From: CAYMGM01 sp964390005
GTDB lineage: Bacteria > Pseudomonadota > Alphaproteobacteria > UBA9219
Direction of reading: 5' to 3'
Assembly: GCA_964390005.1 (NCBI GenBank)
Contig: CAYMGM010000002.1
Coordinates: 1-64,000 of the forward strand
DNA length: 64,000 bases
In this document: one piece after another, positions 1-8,388 of the stretch
Layout: each line of letters opens with the position of its first letter
How positions within the stretch are numbered: position 1 is the stretch's first letter
The notes under the pieces: model-generated
Seen by the model: only the letters and a program-made list of their open reading frames with translations
Told to the model about the DNA's origin: nothing
Database searches by the model: none
Program-made: the position numbers and the translations under genes

Positions 1-25
1 GGATCCCCGCCTCCGCGGGGATGAC
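1..25. repeat. right half of a REP/BIME-like element (cut by window edge)
   Basis: The first 25 bases are one arm of the repeat family seen complete at 25283, 29296, 29643, 29990 and 61221. It contains the self-complementary core CCCCGCCTCCGCGGGG and ends in GATGAC. The orientation is that of a right arm, so its left arm would lie upstream of the window. Confidence 0.75.
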
Positions 26-90
26 GTGTGAGGGAGAGGTTTTGTATAAAAACTGTCGTCGACATTCTTTTCTGGTCCCCCCTTTCTTGC

Positions 91-118
91 GTCATCCCCG
101 CGGAGGCGGGGATCCAGG
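91..118. repeat. solitary left arm of the REP/BIME-like element
   Basis: The arm starts GTCATCCCCGC and ends GGGGATCCAGG, with the same core as the complete elements. No matching right arm follows within the next 150 bases, so this is a single half element just downstream of the GIY-YIG gene. Together with bases 1-25 it forms an outward-facing pair separated by about 65 bases. Confidence 0.7.
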
Positions 119-148
119 GGGCCGCGACGTCAGCGCAAAATCCACAGG

Positions 149-436
149 TCATGAGACTATTTCCGCAAAAAGATCGTTCCATGCCGGATTGTCCTTTTCG
201 ATCAGTCTGATTTTCCACGCTCGGTTCCATTTCTTGATTTGTTTCTCGCGCAAGATAGCCTGTTCGATATCGTCATGAACCTCATAATAGACCAATTGAT
301 CGACCGCGTACTGCGCCGTGAATCCTTGAAAGGTCTTTTCTTTATGCTGGCTCACACGTTTGACAAGATCAGAAGTCACCCCAACATACAAAGTCCCGGC
401 CTTACGGCTGGCCAGAATATAGACAAACCCCGTCAT
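149..436 (-). CDS. GIY-YIG family endonuclease-like protein
   Basis: A 95-residue single-domain GIY-YIG protein of the small UPF0213/YhbQ-like type. The GIY-like strand is VYI at residues 5-7, the YIG-like strand is LYVGVT at 16-21, the catalytic Arg is R27 in LVKR, and the metal-binding Glu is E64 in REKQIKKW, so all key nuclease residues are present. The fold is known to cut DNA, but no cellular role is established for these short stand-alone members. The start codon overlaps the stop of the upstream HAD gene by 4 bases (ATGA), which implies translational coupling at the end of the ssb operon. The gene is followed by a half REP-like element. Confidence 0.85.
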   Translation of the reverse strand: MTGFVYILASRKAGTLYVGVTSDLVKRVSQHKEKTFQGFTAQYAVDQLVYYEVHDDIEQAILREKQIKKWNRAWKIRLIEKDNPAWNDLFAEIVS

Positions 437-1134
437 TTCTGAACAGGGTAAGTCGCCACCATTTCCGGCAAATCGCGCATATCATCGAAAATAACGTCCG
501 GCGACGCGACCTTCATCCGCTCGCGCCACGCGGGCGAGATATGACTACCACCCAAGAAACCAAAAACCGTCATCCCGGCAGCTTTTGCCCCTTGGATCCC
601 CGGCATACCATCTTCGATCACCAAACAACGCGCAGGATCGACCCCCATTTGAGCCGCCGCATAAAGAAACAAATCGGGCGCCGGTTTTCCATGCGCGACC
701 ATCGACGCGCTATACACGTGCCCCGCGAAACGATCCCACAAGCCTGTCTTCTTCAAGGTATGTTCCAGACGATCCATCCCGCTGCCCGAGGCGACGCAAA
801 CAGGAAGATCCATTGCCTTGATCGCCGCCGCGACATGCGGAATGGCCTGCAATTGTTCATCGAACAAACGATCTTGCCGCGCACCGATCCAATCAAGCGG
901 GATCGCCTCGACAAAAGCAGCCCCGCGCTCCTGATGCAAACGCGCCTTGATTTCCGGCCATCCCGATCCCGCAAAACGGTGAATGAAATCTTCGGTCGAG
1001 ATCGGATACCCGGCCTGCCCCAAGCCTTCAGCCGCCGCGCCGCAAGCCAGATATTCGCTATCGATCAAGCAGCCGTCACAATCCCAAATAACGAGATCAA
1101 ATGGAGCAGCGGGCGAAGAGAAAGAGGGCATCAA
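433..1134 (-). CDS. HAD-superfamily phosphatase, subfamily IA (first of a tandem pair)
   Basis: A 233-residue haloacid-dehalogenase-like hydrolase of the beta-phosphoglucomutase/phosphoglycolate phosphatase type. Motif I is DCDGC at residues 18-22, giving nucleophile D18 and acid/base D20. A helical cap follows, then VASGSG (motif II), GKPAPDLF with the motif III Lys, and VIEDGMPG (motif IV). The substrate is unknown; relatives dephosphorylate sugar phosphates or nucleotides. It lies 13 bases after a clear paralogue and overlaps the GIY-YIG gene by 4 bases. Met1 and Met2 are both possible starts. The fifth position of motif I is Cys in both paralogues, where Thr or Val is more usual. Confidence 0.88.
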   Translation of the reverse strand: MMPSFSSPAAPFDLVIWDCDGCLIDSEYLACGAAAEGLGQAGYPISTEDFIHRFAGSGWPEIKARLHQERGAAFVEAIPLDWIGARQDRLFDEQLQAIPHVAAAIKAMDLPVCVASGSGMDRLEHTLKKTGLWDRFAGHVYSASMVAHGKPAPDLFLYAAAQMGVDPARCLVIEDGMPGIQGAKAAGMTVFGFLGGSHISPAWRERMKVASPDVIFDDMRDLPEMVATYPVQK

Positions 1135-1147
1135 GAGAAATCCTGTC

Positions 1148-1876
1148 TCACGAGAGAGGCGGTTTTTTCAACGGGCGCGTCTGAGATGGAAGCGACACGA
1201 GCAGCGAGCGCCGATCAAAGTTCAAAGCCAACTGAGGCAACAGTCTCATATCGTCAAAAATAAGATCGGGCTTCGAGTCTATTAAGCGTTGCCGCCAAGC
1301 GGGAGAAACGTGTCCACCTCCAGCAAAACCAAAGACAGTCATCCCGGCAGCATGTCCGCCGACAACGCCAAGCGAGTTATCTTCGATAACCAAACAATCT
1401 TGGGCCAGCCACTTCATCTGATCTGCCGCATAGTGAAAGAGATCGGGATGCGGTTTGCCGCGTTTGACATAGGCGGCGCTAAAGATCTTATCCTCAAAAA
1501 GAGAAAACAGGCCGCCAAGTTTCAAAGAATGGGCCAGCCGATCCGGCTCGCTTCCCGATGCGATGCACACAGGAAGGCCCATTTCTCTGATCGCTTCTTT
1601 GACATAAGGAATGCGCTCAAGCGACGTTTCAAAAAGCTGATCGCGATAAGCGTGAATAACCCGATAAGGAAGCATCTCACGCAACGGCATGCCAGAATCT
1701 TTTTCCAGCGTTGCGTAGATAACTTCCCAATCGATCCCGGCAAAACGATCAATGAAATCCCGCGTTGAGATAGGCCAGCCGACTTCTGTAAACTTATCGG
1801 CTGCCGCCTTCCCAGACAAAACCTCGCTATCCAGCAAACAGCCGTCGCAATCCCAAATCACGCCAGAAAAGTTCAT
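1148..1876 (-). CDS. HAD-superfamily phosphatase, subfamily IA (second of a tandem pair)
   Basis: A 242-residue paralogue of the neighbouring HAD gene: both share WDCDGCLxDSE at the start, RFAG in the cap, VxASGS, GKPxPDLF, VIED and the ending FDDMR-LP. Motif I is D9-C-D11. A C-terminal tail of about 20 residues (RRSLLVSLPS and onward) has no match in its partner. It starts 21 bases after the ssb stop, so ssb and both phosphatases are probably one transcript. The side-by-side duplicates have diverged enough that different substrates are plausible. Function is inferred from the family only. Confidence 0.88.
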   Translation of the reverse strand: MNFSGVIWDCDGCLLDSEVLSGKAAADKFTEVGWPISTRDFIDRFAGIDWEVIYATLEKDSGMPLREMLPYRVIHAYRDQLFETSLERIPYVKEAIREMGLPVCIASGSEPDRLAHSLKLGGLFSLFEDKIFSAAYVKRGKPHPDLFHYAADQMKWLAQDCLVIEDNSLGVVGGHAAGMTVFGFAGGGHVSPAWRQRLIDSKPDLIFDDMRLLPQLALNFDRRSLLVSLPSQTRPLKKPPLS

Positions 1877-1897
1877 ATCACGCCCCGTATGGAATCA

Positions 1898-2386
1898 TCA
1901 AAAAGGAATATCGTCATCCAAATCGGGCATCGCGGCACCCGAAGCGCCGCCAGCGCCCGCGCCGCCATCCGAGCCGCCCATCATGCCAAACGGCGATGAC
2001 GTCTCCATAGACGGGCCGCGCGCGCCGCCGCCGCTGGCGCCATCAAGCATGGTCAGCTCACCGCGATAGGGACGCAAAACGACTTCGGTCGAATAACGCT
2101 CGGCCCCCGATTGATCGGTCCATTTGCGGGTCTCAAGCTGGCCTTCTAAATAGACCTTCGCGCCTTTTTTCAAAAACCGCTCAACCACGCCGACCAAAGC
2201 TTCGTTCATAATGACGACACGATGCCATTCGGTGCGCTCTTTTTTCTCGCCCGAGTTCTTATCTTTCCAGTTTTCCGACGTTGCGACGGTCAGGTTCGCC
2301 ACGCGCCCGCCGTTTTGAAAGGTCCGAATTTCGGGATCGCGCCCTAAATTGCCAACCAGAATGACTTTATTGACGCTGCCCGCCAT
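1898..2386 (-). CDS. ssb: single-stranded DNA-binding protein
   Basis: The 162-residue SSB coats single-stranded DNA during replication, recombination and repair. It has an N-terminal OB fold (about residues 1-110, beginning MAGSVNKVILVGNLGRDPE), a glycine/alanine-rich linker, and the acidic C-terminal tip DDDIPF that recruits partner proteins. Length and architecture are normal. It is divergent from uvrA across 171 bases that contain a LexA-like site, the usual ssb-uvrA arrangement in proteobacteria. A GGAGG-type ribosome site lies just before the start. It heads the operon with two HAD phosphatases and the GIY-YIG gene. Confidence 0.97.
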   Translation of the reverse strand: MAGSVNKVILVGNLGRDPEIRTFQNGGRVANLTVATSENWKDKNSGEKKERTEWHRVVIMNEALVGVVERFLKKGAKVYLEGQLETRKWTDQSGAERYSTEVVLRPYRGELTMLDGASGGGARGPSMETSSPFGMMGGSDGGAGAGGASGAAMPDLDDDIPF

Positions 2387-2496
2387 TGTTTCCTCCGTTT
2401 GAAGACGTATAGAGAATCGTGCGCCCCAGTATTCACGCCCCAGAGCGGGCCGCCAACCCTAAAGACGATTCCGTCCACAAGTTTGCACCCCAAAAA

Positions 2497-2511
2497 AGAA
2501 CAAAACAAGTA
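2497..2511. promoter_or_regulatory. candidate LexA (SOS) box between ssb and uvrA
   Basis: The sequence GAAC-aaaacaa-GTAC differs by one base from GAACN7GAAC, the reverse complement of the alphaproteobacterial LexA site GTTCN7GTTC. It lies 47 bases before the uvrA start and 111 bases before ssb, both classic SOS genes. The identification is by consensus only. Confidence 0.5.
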
Positions 2512-2557
2512 CAAAAAGAGCTAGCTTTTTCGATGCGGTTTCGTCATAGTCCCGCGC

Positions 2558-5401
2558 ATGACACAGACCGAAGCCCATAAAACGCTGCGAGTCCGCGGCG
2601 CGCGCGTCCATAATCTGCGCAGCATTGACGTATCGATGCCGCGCGACAAACTTGTCGTCATCACGGGACTCAGCGGGTCCGGCAAATCGTCGCTGGCTTT
2701 TGACACGATTTATGCCGAAGGCCAGCGCCGCTATGTCGAAAGCTTGTCGGCTTACGCGCGCCAGTTTTTGCAACTGATGCAAAAACCCGATGTCGATGCC
2801 ATCGACGGCCTGTCGCCCGCCATCTCGATTGAGCAAAAAACAACGTCGCATAACCCGCGCTCGACCGTCGGCACGGTGACCGAGATTTACGACTATCTGC
2901 GGCTTTTGTTTGCGCGTATTGGCATTCCGTATTCGCCCGCCACGGGGCTACCGATTGAAAGCCAAACGGTCTCGCAAATGGTCGATGCGATCAAAACGAT
3001 GCCCGATGGCTCGAAACTTCTTTTGTTGTCGCCGATCGTGCGTAGCCGCAAAGGCGAATATAAAAAAGAGCTTTTAGACCTGCGCAAACAAGGTTTTCAG
3101 CGCGTCAAAATCGATGGCGAGGTCTATGATTTAGACGAAACACCGCAGCTAAATAAAAAAGTTAAGCACGACATCGCGGTCGTCGTGGACCGTATCGTGG
3201 TCAAACCGGATCTTGGCAATCGCTTGGCCGATTCCATTGAAACGGCGCTGCGCCTCTCCGATGGGCTTTTGCTGGTCGAAAACGTCGTGACAGGCGACGT
3301 AAAAACCTTTTCGGCCAAGTTTGCGTGCCCCGTCAGCGGCTTTACGATTGACGAGATTGAGCCGCGCCTGTTTTCCTTTAACAATCCGAACGGCGCTTGC
3401 CCTGCTTGCGATGGTTTGGGCGAAAAGCTTTCCTTTGATCCGGCCTTGATCGTGCCCGACCCGACATTGGCGCTGGACGAAGGCGCGATCGCTCCTTGGA
3501 AAAACGTGATGTCAGCTTTTTATACGCAAACGCTGGTGACGTTGGCGCGGCATTACAAACAAAAAATGTCCACACCGTGGGCGGAATTGTCCGCCGCCTT
3601 TCGAAACGCCGTTTTATATGGCACCGGCGACGAAGAGATCACCATCGCTTACGAAGACGACACGCGGAGCTTTAAAACATCCAAACCCTTTGAAGGCGTC
3701 ATTCCCAATCTGGCGCGGCGTTGGCGCGAAACCGACAGCACGTGGATGCGCGATGAAATCGGGCGTTACCAATCCTCAAGCCCTTGCGATGTTTGCTGCG
3801 GCGCGCGTCTGCGGCCTGAAGCCTTGGCCGTCAAAATAGCCGGAAAGAACATCAGCGAGATGACGGCGCTGTCCATCCGCGCCGCGGGCGACTGGTTTAA
3901 AGCCTTACCCAAAAAACTATCTGCCAAGCACAACGACATTGCCGCGCGCATTTTAAAAGAAATCAACGAGCGCCTTGGGTTCTTGAACAATGTCGGGCTT
4001 GATTATCTGACGCTGGCGCGGGCCAGCGGCACCCTATCCGGCGGCGAAAGCCAACGCATCCGCTTGGCCTCGCAAATCGGGTCGGGGCTGACCGGCGTTT
4101 TATATGTGCTGGATGAACCATCGATCGGCCTGCACCAGCGCGACAATGACAGGCTTTTGGAAACGCTGAAACATCTGCGCGACCTTGGTAACACCGTCTT
4201 GGTTGTCGAACATGACGAAGACGCGATCCGCAGCGCCGATTATCTGATCGACATGGGCCCCGGCGCGGGCTCGCACGGCGGCACGGTCATCGCCGCCGGT
4301 ACGCCCGCCGACGTCATGAAAGTCCCGGAAAGCCTTACGGCTCAATATCTGACGGGGGTCAAAAAAATCCCGCTACCCGCCGCGCGGCGCAAAGGCCATA
4401 AAGGCCAGTTCATCGAACTGACCGGCGCTTCGGGCAACAATTTAAAGAATGTCTCGGTCAAGTTTCCGCTGGGGACTTTCACCTGCGTGACGGGCGTCTC
4501 GGGCGGCGGCAAATCGACGTTAGTTTTAGAGACGCTGTACAAGGCGTTGGCCCGTTCGCTGAATGGCGCGCGCGATGTGCCCGCGCCACACACGGCGATC
4601 AAAGGCATTGAGAAAATCGACAAAATCGTCGATATCGACCAATCGCCTATTGGCCGGACGCCGCGCTCAAACCCGGCCACTTATACGGGCGCTTTTACGC
4701 CGATCCGCGAATGGTTTGCAGGACTGCCCGAAGCCAAAGCGCGCGGGTATGGGGCCGGACGTTTTTCTTTTAACGTCAAAGGCGGGCGCTGCGAGGCTTG
4801 CGAAGGCGACGGCGTTCTTAAGATCGAGATGCATTTCCTGCCGGATGTTTTCGTGACGTGCGATGCTTGTCACGGCGCGCGTTACAACCGCGAAACGTTA
4901 GAGATCAAATATAAAGACAAATCGATTGCCGACGTTTTGGATATGACGGTCGAAGACGGCGCTGTCTTCTTTTCGGCTGTCCCGTCCATTCGCGATAAAC
5001 TGCTGACCTTGCAGCGCGTTGGCCTTGGCTATATCAAAGTCGGTCAAGCGGCGACGACCTTGTCGGGCGGCGAAGCGCAGCGTGTTAAGCTGGCCAAAGA
5101 ACTGTCGCGCCGCGCCACTGGTAAAACGCTTTACATTTTGGACGAACCGACGACAGGCCTTCACTTTGAAGATGTGCGCAAGCTGCTTGAAGTTCTGCAT
5201 GCGCTGGTCGATCAAGGCAACACGGTGATTGTCATCGAACACAATCTTGAGGTGATCAAAACCGCCGATTACATCATTGATCTGGGCCCCGAAGGCGGCG
5301 ACGGCGGCGGGCGTATTGTCGCCACCGGCACACCCGAAGACATCGCCGATGCGGCCAAAAGCTATACTGGAAAATATTTAAAGCCTTATCTGAAGCGCTA
5401 A
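2558..5401 (+). CDS. uvrA: excinuclease ABC subunit A
   Basis: The 947-residue UvrA is the damage-recognition ATPase of nucleotide excision repair. It has two ABC modules: a first Walker A (GLSGSGKSS near residue 36) and a second (GVSGGGKST near residue 645), with signatures LSGGESQR and LSGGEAQR. CxxC pairs of the zinc modules are visible (CPACDGLG; CDVCCGAR; CEACEGDG with CDACHGAR). The full expected length is present. It is transcribed away from ssb with a LexA-like site in between, and ends 8 bases from the convergent glycerophosphodiesterase gene. The second Walker A has GGG where GSG is commoner, which should not affect nucleotide binding. Confidence 0.98.
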   Translation: MTQTEAHKTLRVRGARVHNLRSIDVSMPRDKLVVITGLSGSGKSSLAFDTIYAEGQRRYVESLSAYARQFLQLMQKPDVDAIDGLSPAISIEQKTTSHNPRSTVGTVTEIYDYLRLLFARIGIPYSPATGLPIESQTVSQMVDAIKTMPDGSKLLLLSPIVRSRKGEYKKELLDLRKQGFQRVKIDGEVYDLDETPQLNKKVKHDIAVVVDRIVVKPDLGNRLADSIETALRLSDGLLLVENVVTGDVKTFSAKFACPVSGFTIDEIEPRLFSFNNPNGACPACDGLGEKLSFDPALIVPDPTLALDEGAIAPWKNVMSAFYTQTLVTLARHYKQKMSTPWAELSAAFRNAVLYGTGDEEITIAYEDDTRSFKTSKPFEGVIPNLARRWRETDSTWMRDEIGRYQSSSPCDVCCGARLRPEALAVKIAGKNISEMTALSIRAAGDWFKALPKKLSAKHNDIAARILKEINERLGFLNNVGLDYLTLARASGTLSGGESQRIRLASQIGSGLTGVLYVLDEPSIGLHQRDNDRLLETLKHLRDLGNTVLVVEHDEDAIRSADYLIDMGPGAGSHGGTVIAAGTPADVMKVPESLTAQYLTGVKKIPLPAARRKGHKGQFIELTGASGNNLKNVSVKFPLGTFTCVTGVSGGGKSTLVLETLYKALARSLNGARDVPAPHTAIKGIEKIDKIVDIDQSPIGRTPRSNPATYTGAFTPIREWFAGLPEAKARGYGAGRFSFNVKGGRCEACEGDGVLKIEMHFLPDVFVTCDACHGARYNRETLEIKYKDKSIADVLDMTVEDGAVFFSAVPSIRDKLLTLQRVGLGYIKVGQAATTLSGGEAQRVKLAKELSRRATGKTLYILDEPTTGLHFEDVRKLLEVLHALVDQGNTVIVIEHNLEVIKTADYIIDLGPEGGDGGGRIVATGTPEDIADAAKSYTGKYLKPYLKR

Positions 5402-5409
5402 AAGAACGC

Positions 5410-6141
5410 TTATTCTGATGGGCGGGAAATGATTTTCCGTAATAGCGCAGGCTCATTTGTAAAAAGGCCATCAACCGCGAAAGGCGCAACCAGCGCGTAC
5501 TCTTCTTCGGTGTTGACCGTCCAAACATTGATCCCGATCCCGCGTTCTTGGGCTTGTAAAACCCAGCCTTCATCGAGATTCTCGCGGCACGGATGCAAAT
5601 ACGCGGCCCCTGTTTGCTGCGCAAAAGCCAAGGGGTCCACCGGTCGCGCGGCAAACAAAGCGCCTGTGCGCACCCCCGGGCAAAGCCCCGCGATTTTGAT
5701 CAACGACGGGTGATAGAAAGACGAAACGATCACACGCTCTTTCAACGCAAAAGCGTCAATAATTTCGGCTACTTTTTCTTCAATCCCATCATAAAGAATG
5801 GGGCCGTTTTTGATCTCGATATTCAGCGACATCGGGGTCGGCGCGATCCAGGCCGCAACCTCGGCCAGCGTCGGTATTGTCTCGCCCGCATATTGGGGCG
5901 CGAACCATGAACCAAAATCCATCGCCTTCAGCGCGGCCAACGTCAAATCTTTGACAAGCCCGCGCCCTGTGCTGGTCCGATCAACGCGCTCATCATGGCA
6001 AACGACGACTTCGCCATCGCGAGACAATTGGACATCCAGCTCGATCCCGTCGGCTTGTTGAAGCGCGGCAGCCCGAAAAGCCGCCATTGTGTTTTCTGGC
6101 GCTGCGCCGCTGGCGCCGCGATGCGCATAAAGTACCGTCAT
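5410..6141 (-). CDS. glycerophosphodiester phosphodiesterase
   Basis: A 243-residue GDPD-family TIM barrel that hydrolyses glycerophosphodiesters to glycerol-3-phosphate and an alcohol. Family motifs are AHRGASGAAPENTMAAF at residues 5-21 (HRG and PEN), GIELDVQLSRDG with the metal-binding E and D, and VCHDERVDRTSTG. No signal peptide is seen, so it is probably cytoplasmic like UgpQ. Its start overlaps the end of the upstream unknown gene by 4 bases, so the two are probably co-translated. It is convergent with uvrA. Confidence 0.93.
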   Translation of the reverse strand: MTVLYAHRGASGAAPENTMAAFRAAALQQADGIELDVQLSRDGEVVVCHDERVDRTSTGRGLVKDLTLAALKAMDFGSWFAPQYAGETIPTLAEVAAWIAPTPMSLNIEIKNGPILYDGIEEKVAEIIDAFALKERVIVSSFYHPSLIKIAGLCPGVRTGALFAARPVDPLAFAQQTGAAYLHPCRENLDEGWVLQAQERGIGINVWTVNTEEEYALVAPFAVDGLFTNEPALLRKIISRPSE

Positions 6142-6653
6142 GATCCCTCGCCTTGGCCTAAGATAATCGGCCCTGTTCCCGCGGGCTGGCGCGCCAAGCC
6201 CGGACGGCTCGCGGTGTTAACAGGCGTCGTTTGATCAGGATAGAAGGCTTTGATCGTGGCTAGCGTTAGCGCTTGTTTCGTCTCATCAAGCGCACCACCG
6301 AACAAATCGGGACAAACCGGTGCCTCATGCCATTCCTGAAGCTGCTTGATCACGCCAAGGAGGCCGGGCTTATGGCAGGTCCGCCGGGTACAAAAAGGAT
6401 GCGGGTCAGCCCGCCGCGTGGCTGTCGCGCTTAGTTTAAGCAAGGGATCAAGCCAGAAAAAGCGCACGCCATGCGTCGTTGCAAAGGGCCTGCGCGAATC
6501 CTCAAGTCCGACAAAAAGCTGGGCCGCCCGCCCCGACGCGCCGCAATCGACCAGACACCCCAGATAAGCCTGTCCGTTAAAGGAGTAATAGCCATGCATA
6601 TGGTGAAAGATAAAAAGATCTTCCGGTTCTTGCGATGCAGGTTTGCCAATCAT
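6138..6653 (-). CDS. protein of unknown function, coupled to the glycerophosphodiesterase
   Basis: A 171-residue protein that I do not recognise. It has no signal peptide or membrane segment and contains scattered His and Cys residues (FHHMHGYYSF near residue 15; PHPFCTRRTCHKPG near residue 85). Its stop overlaps the start of the GDPD gene by 4 bases, so coexpression is likely. The reading frame is intact and its codon use resembles the neighbours, which supports a real gene. A role related to phosphodiester metabolism is a guess from context only. Confidence 0.6.
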   Translation of the reverse strand: MIGKPASQEPEDLFIFHHMHGYYSFNGQAYLGCLVDCGASGRAAQLFVGLEDSRRPFATTHGVRFFWLDPLLKLSATATRRADPHPFCTRRTCHKPGLLGVIKQLQEWHEAPVCPDLFGGALDETKQALTLATIKAFYPDQTTPVNTASRPGLARQPAGTGPIILGQGEGS

Positions 6654-6783
6654 CTGAAATTTTCCTTTGAAATAAATCGTCTACCCCAAGTCGTTTGAAC
6701 TTTATCCGGCATTGTCATAAGGGGCAAGATGACTTAGGTTGAAGGCCAGCCCTTCGCTGCCGTTAACCAAAGGGATTTTCGTC

Positions 6784-8310
6784 GTGACCGAAGCCAATCC
6801 ATTGACTGAAGCAACCCTCGCCCGTCTGTCGCGTTTAGCCCAAGGCGTCGGCCTTGGCAAAGATGCGATTTCTTTGGTCGATACGAACGAACAAACCTAT
6901 ACGCTAGAAGGCCAAATCCACCTGACCCCGCGTTTTGACAGCAAATCGCGCAGTTATGCCGGAACGGCCAAAGGAAACGGCAAAAACAAAAAAGGCTTCG
7001 AAAGCTTTCAAGCTATGGCCGACGCGCTGGCCAAGCAACAGCAGGATTTCACGCAAGGAAAAGAATGGACCGAAGAGGCGCGGCGCGAGATTGAACAAGC
7101 GCCAGGCAACGGATGGGGCATGCACGAAGCGCAAATTACGCTTCCCAGCCGCAGCGCTATTTTCTCGGCCACCGAGAAATGCCCTGCCTGTGCCGGAGCT
7201 GGCCTGTCGCCCTGCCCGCAATGCCAAGGTCAACAGCATGTTATCTGCCCCTTTTGCTATGGTAAAAAGGAAGAGGATTGTTACAACTGCTTTGCAACAG
7301 GCGAAGACCCCGTTCATAAAGGCCAGCGCTGCCCCGTCTGTCACGGCACGCGTTTTGCGCCCTGCCGCTATTGCCAAGCCACCGGTGTTATGGCCTGCCC
7401 CACCTGTCAGGGACGCGGCGGCCTTCCCTGCCCCACCTGCAACGGCACCGGAAACTTGACCCAAGAAACAGCCGTTTCAGCTGGCGCGAACGTTTCGTTT
7501 CAACTGGCCAATATGACGCAATGCCCCAGCGGACTTTTGCGCACGCTTGATCGCGTTGGTGTTCCCAACCTTGTCAAAGGCTTTGCCGATATCAGCGTGG
7601 TTCCACCGGTTGATCCTCAACTGGAAGACAAAACGCGCCTGGTCCTGAAGGCGGCCCTTCCTTATGCTGAGATGAAGATACGTTTTGCAGGCAAAGCAGC
7701 CCTTGTCATCGCGTTTGGGAAAAAAGGCTATCTTTCCGGCGTTCCTGCTTTTTTAGATGCGGCGCTCACCAGCAAACTGAACGATTTGCAAGCCGTCGCC
7801 GATGGACATGGGTCGATCGATAAACTTCTCAAGATCAAATTGATCAGCGATGGGCTCAAGCTTGTACTTCAGCGCAAAACAAATCCCAACGATTTACGCC
7901 GTCTGTATCCGGTTGGCCTTTCCGCCGACATGGCGACAAAGATCATGGGGCTTTTGATCAAGGCGCTGAAAAACGTTACGCGCACCCAGCGCCTTATGAC
8001 AGCGATCTTAGGCACAGGTCTTAGCGCCGGGATTTTCTATGCGCTGTTTCTTTCGCCGTTGCGCACGCAATTGGTTGCCTCGATTTCAGACAAAACTCTT
8101 TTAGTAACCGAGGTTGTGACGCCACTTCTTCTGGTCGCAGCCACGTATTTAGGGATCGAAGCCGTCGCCAAAAACGCGCTCAAGCGCCGTTATCCCGATG
8201 TACCAATTCCTGCGGGGCAAGATATTGGCAAAATCGGCTATGTCGCGATAGCGGTCATTTTCGCCCTTTATGCCGCCATGCGCTTCTTGCCCAAATATCT
8301 GGGCCTATAA
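6784..8310 (+). CDS. membrane-anchored protein with DnaJ-type zinc-ribbon repeats
   Basis: About 508 residues from the GTG at 6784, which has AAAGGGA 8 bases upstream; a TTG at 6739 would add 15 residues but has no ribosome site. An N-terminal region of about 130 residues has no recognised fold. Residues 133-225 hold eight CxxC motifs of the CxxCxGxG type (CPACAGAG, CPQCQGQ, CPFCYGKK, CYNCFATG, CPVCHGTR, CRYCQATG, CPTCQGRG, CPTCNGTG), enough for four zinc sites, twice the usual DnaJ set. There is no J domain. Three hydrophobic segments near residues 403-425, 440-460 and 485-503 probably anchor the protein. It may be a membrane-bound chaperone or thiol protein; the function is not known. Confidence 0.8.
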   Translation: MTEANPLTEATLARLSRLAQGVGLGKDAISLVDTNEQTYTLEGQIHLTPRFDSKSRSYAGTAKGNGKNKKGFESFQAMADALAKQQQDFTQGKEWTEEARREIEQAPGNGWGMHEAQITLPSRSAIFSATEKCPACAGAGLSPCPQCQGQQHVICPFCYGKKEEDCYNCFATGEDPVHKGQRCPVCHGTRFAPCRYCQATGVMACPTCQGRGGLPCPTCNGTGNLTQETAVSAGANVSFQLANMTQCPSGLLRTLDRVGVPNLVKGFADISVVPPVDPQLEDKTRLVLKAALPYAEMKIRFAGKAALVIAFGKKGYLSGVPAFLDAALTSKLNDLQAVADGHGSIDKLLKIKLISDGLKLVLQRKTNPNDLRRLYPVGLSADMATKIMGLLIKALKNVTRTQRLMTAILGTGLSAGIFYALFLSPLRTQLVASISDKTLLVTEVVTPLLLVAATYLGIEAVAKNALKRRYPDVPIPAGQDIGKIGYVAIAVIFALYAAMRFLPKYLGL

Positions 8311-8331
8311 TTTTTGGCTCTTTTTTAGACA

Positions 8332-8370
8332 ACAAAAAACCCCTTGTCTTGCCGACAAGGGGTTTTTTGT
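8332..8370. terminator. bidirectional intrinsic terminator
   Basis: A perfect 17-bp inverted repeat (ACAAAAAACCCCTTGTC and its complement) with a 5-base loop. It has T-runs on both strands and sits between the convergent zinc-ribbon gene and atpA. It ends the atpHA transcript, so atpG cannot be read through from here. Confidence 0.92.
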
Positions 8371-8388
8371 TCGTGCTTCGAGGGCGCT

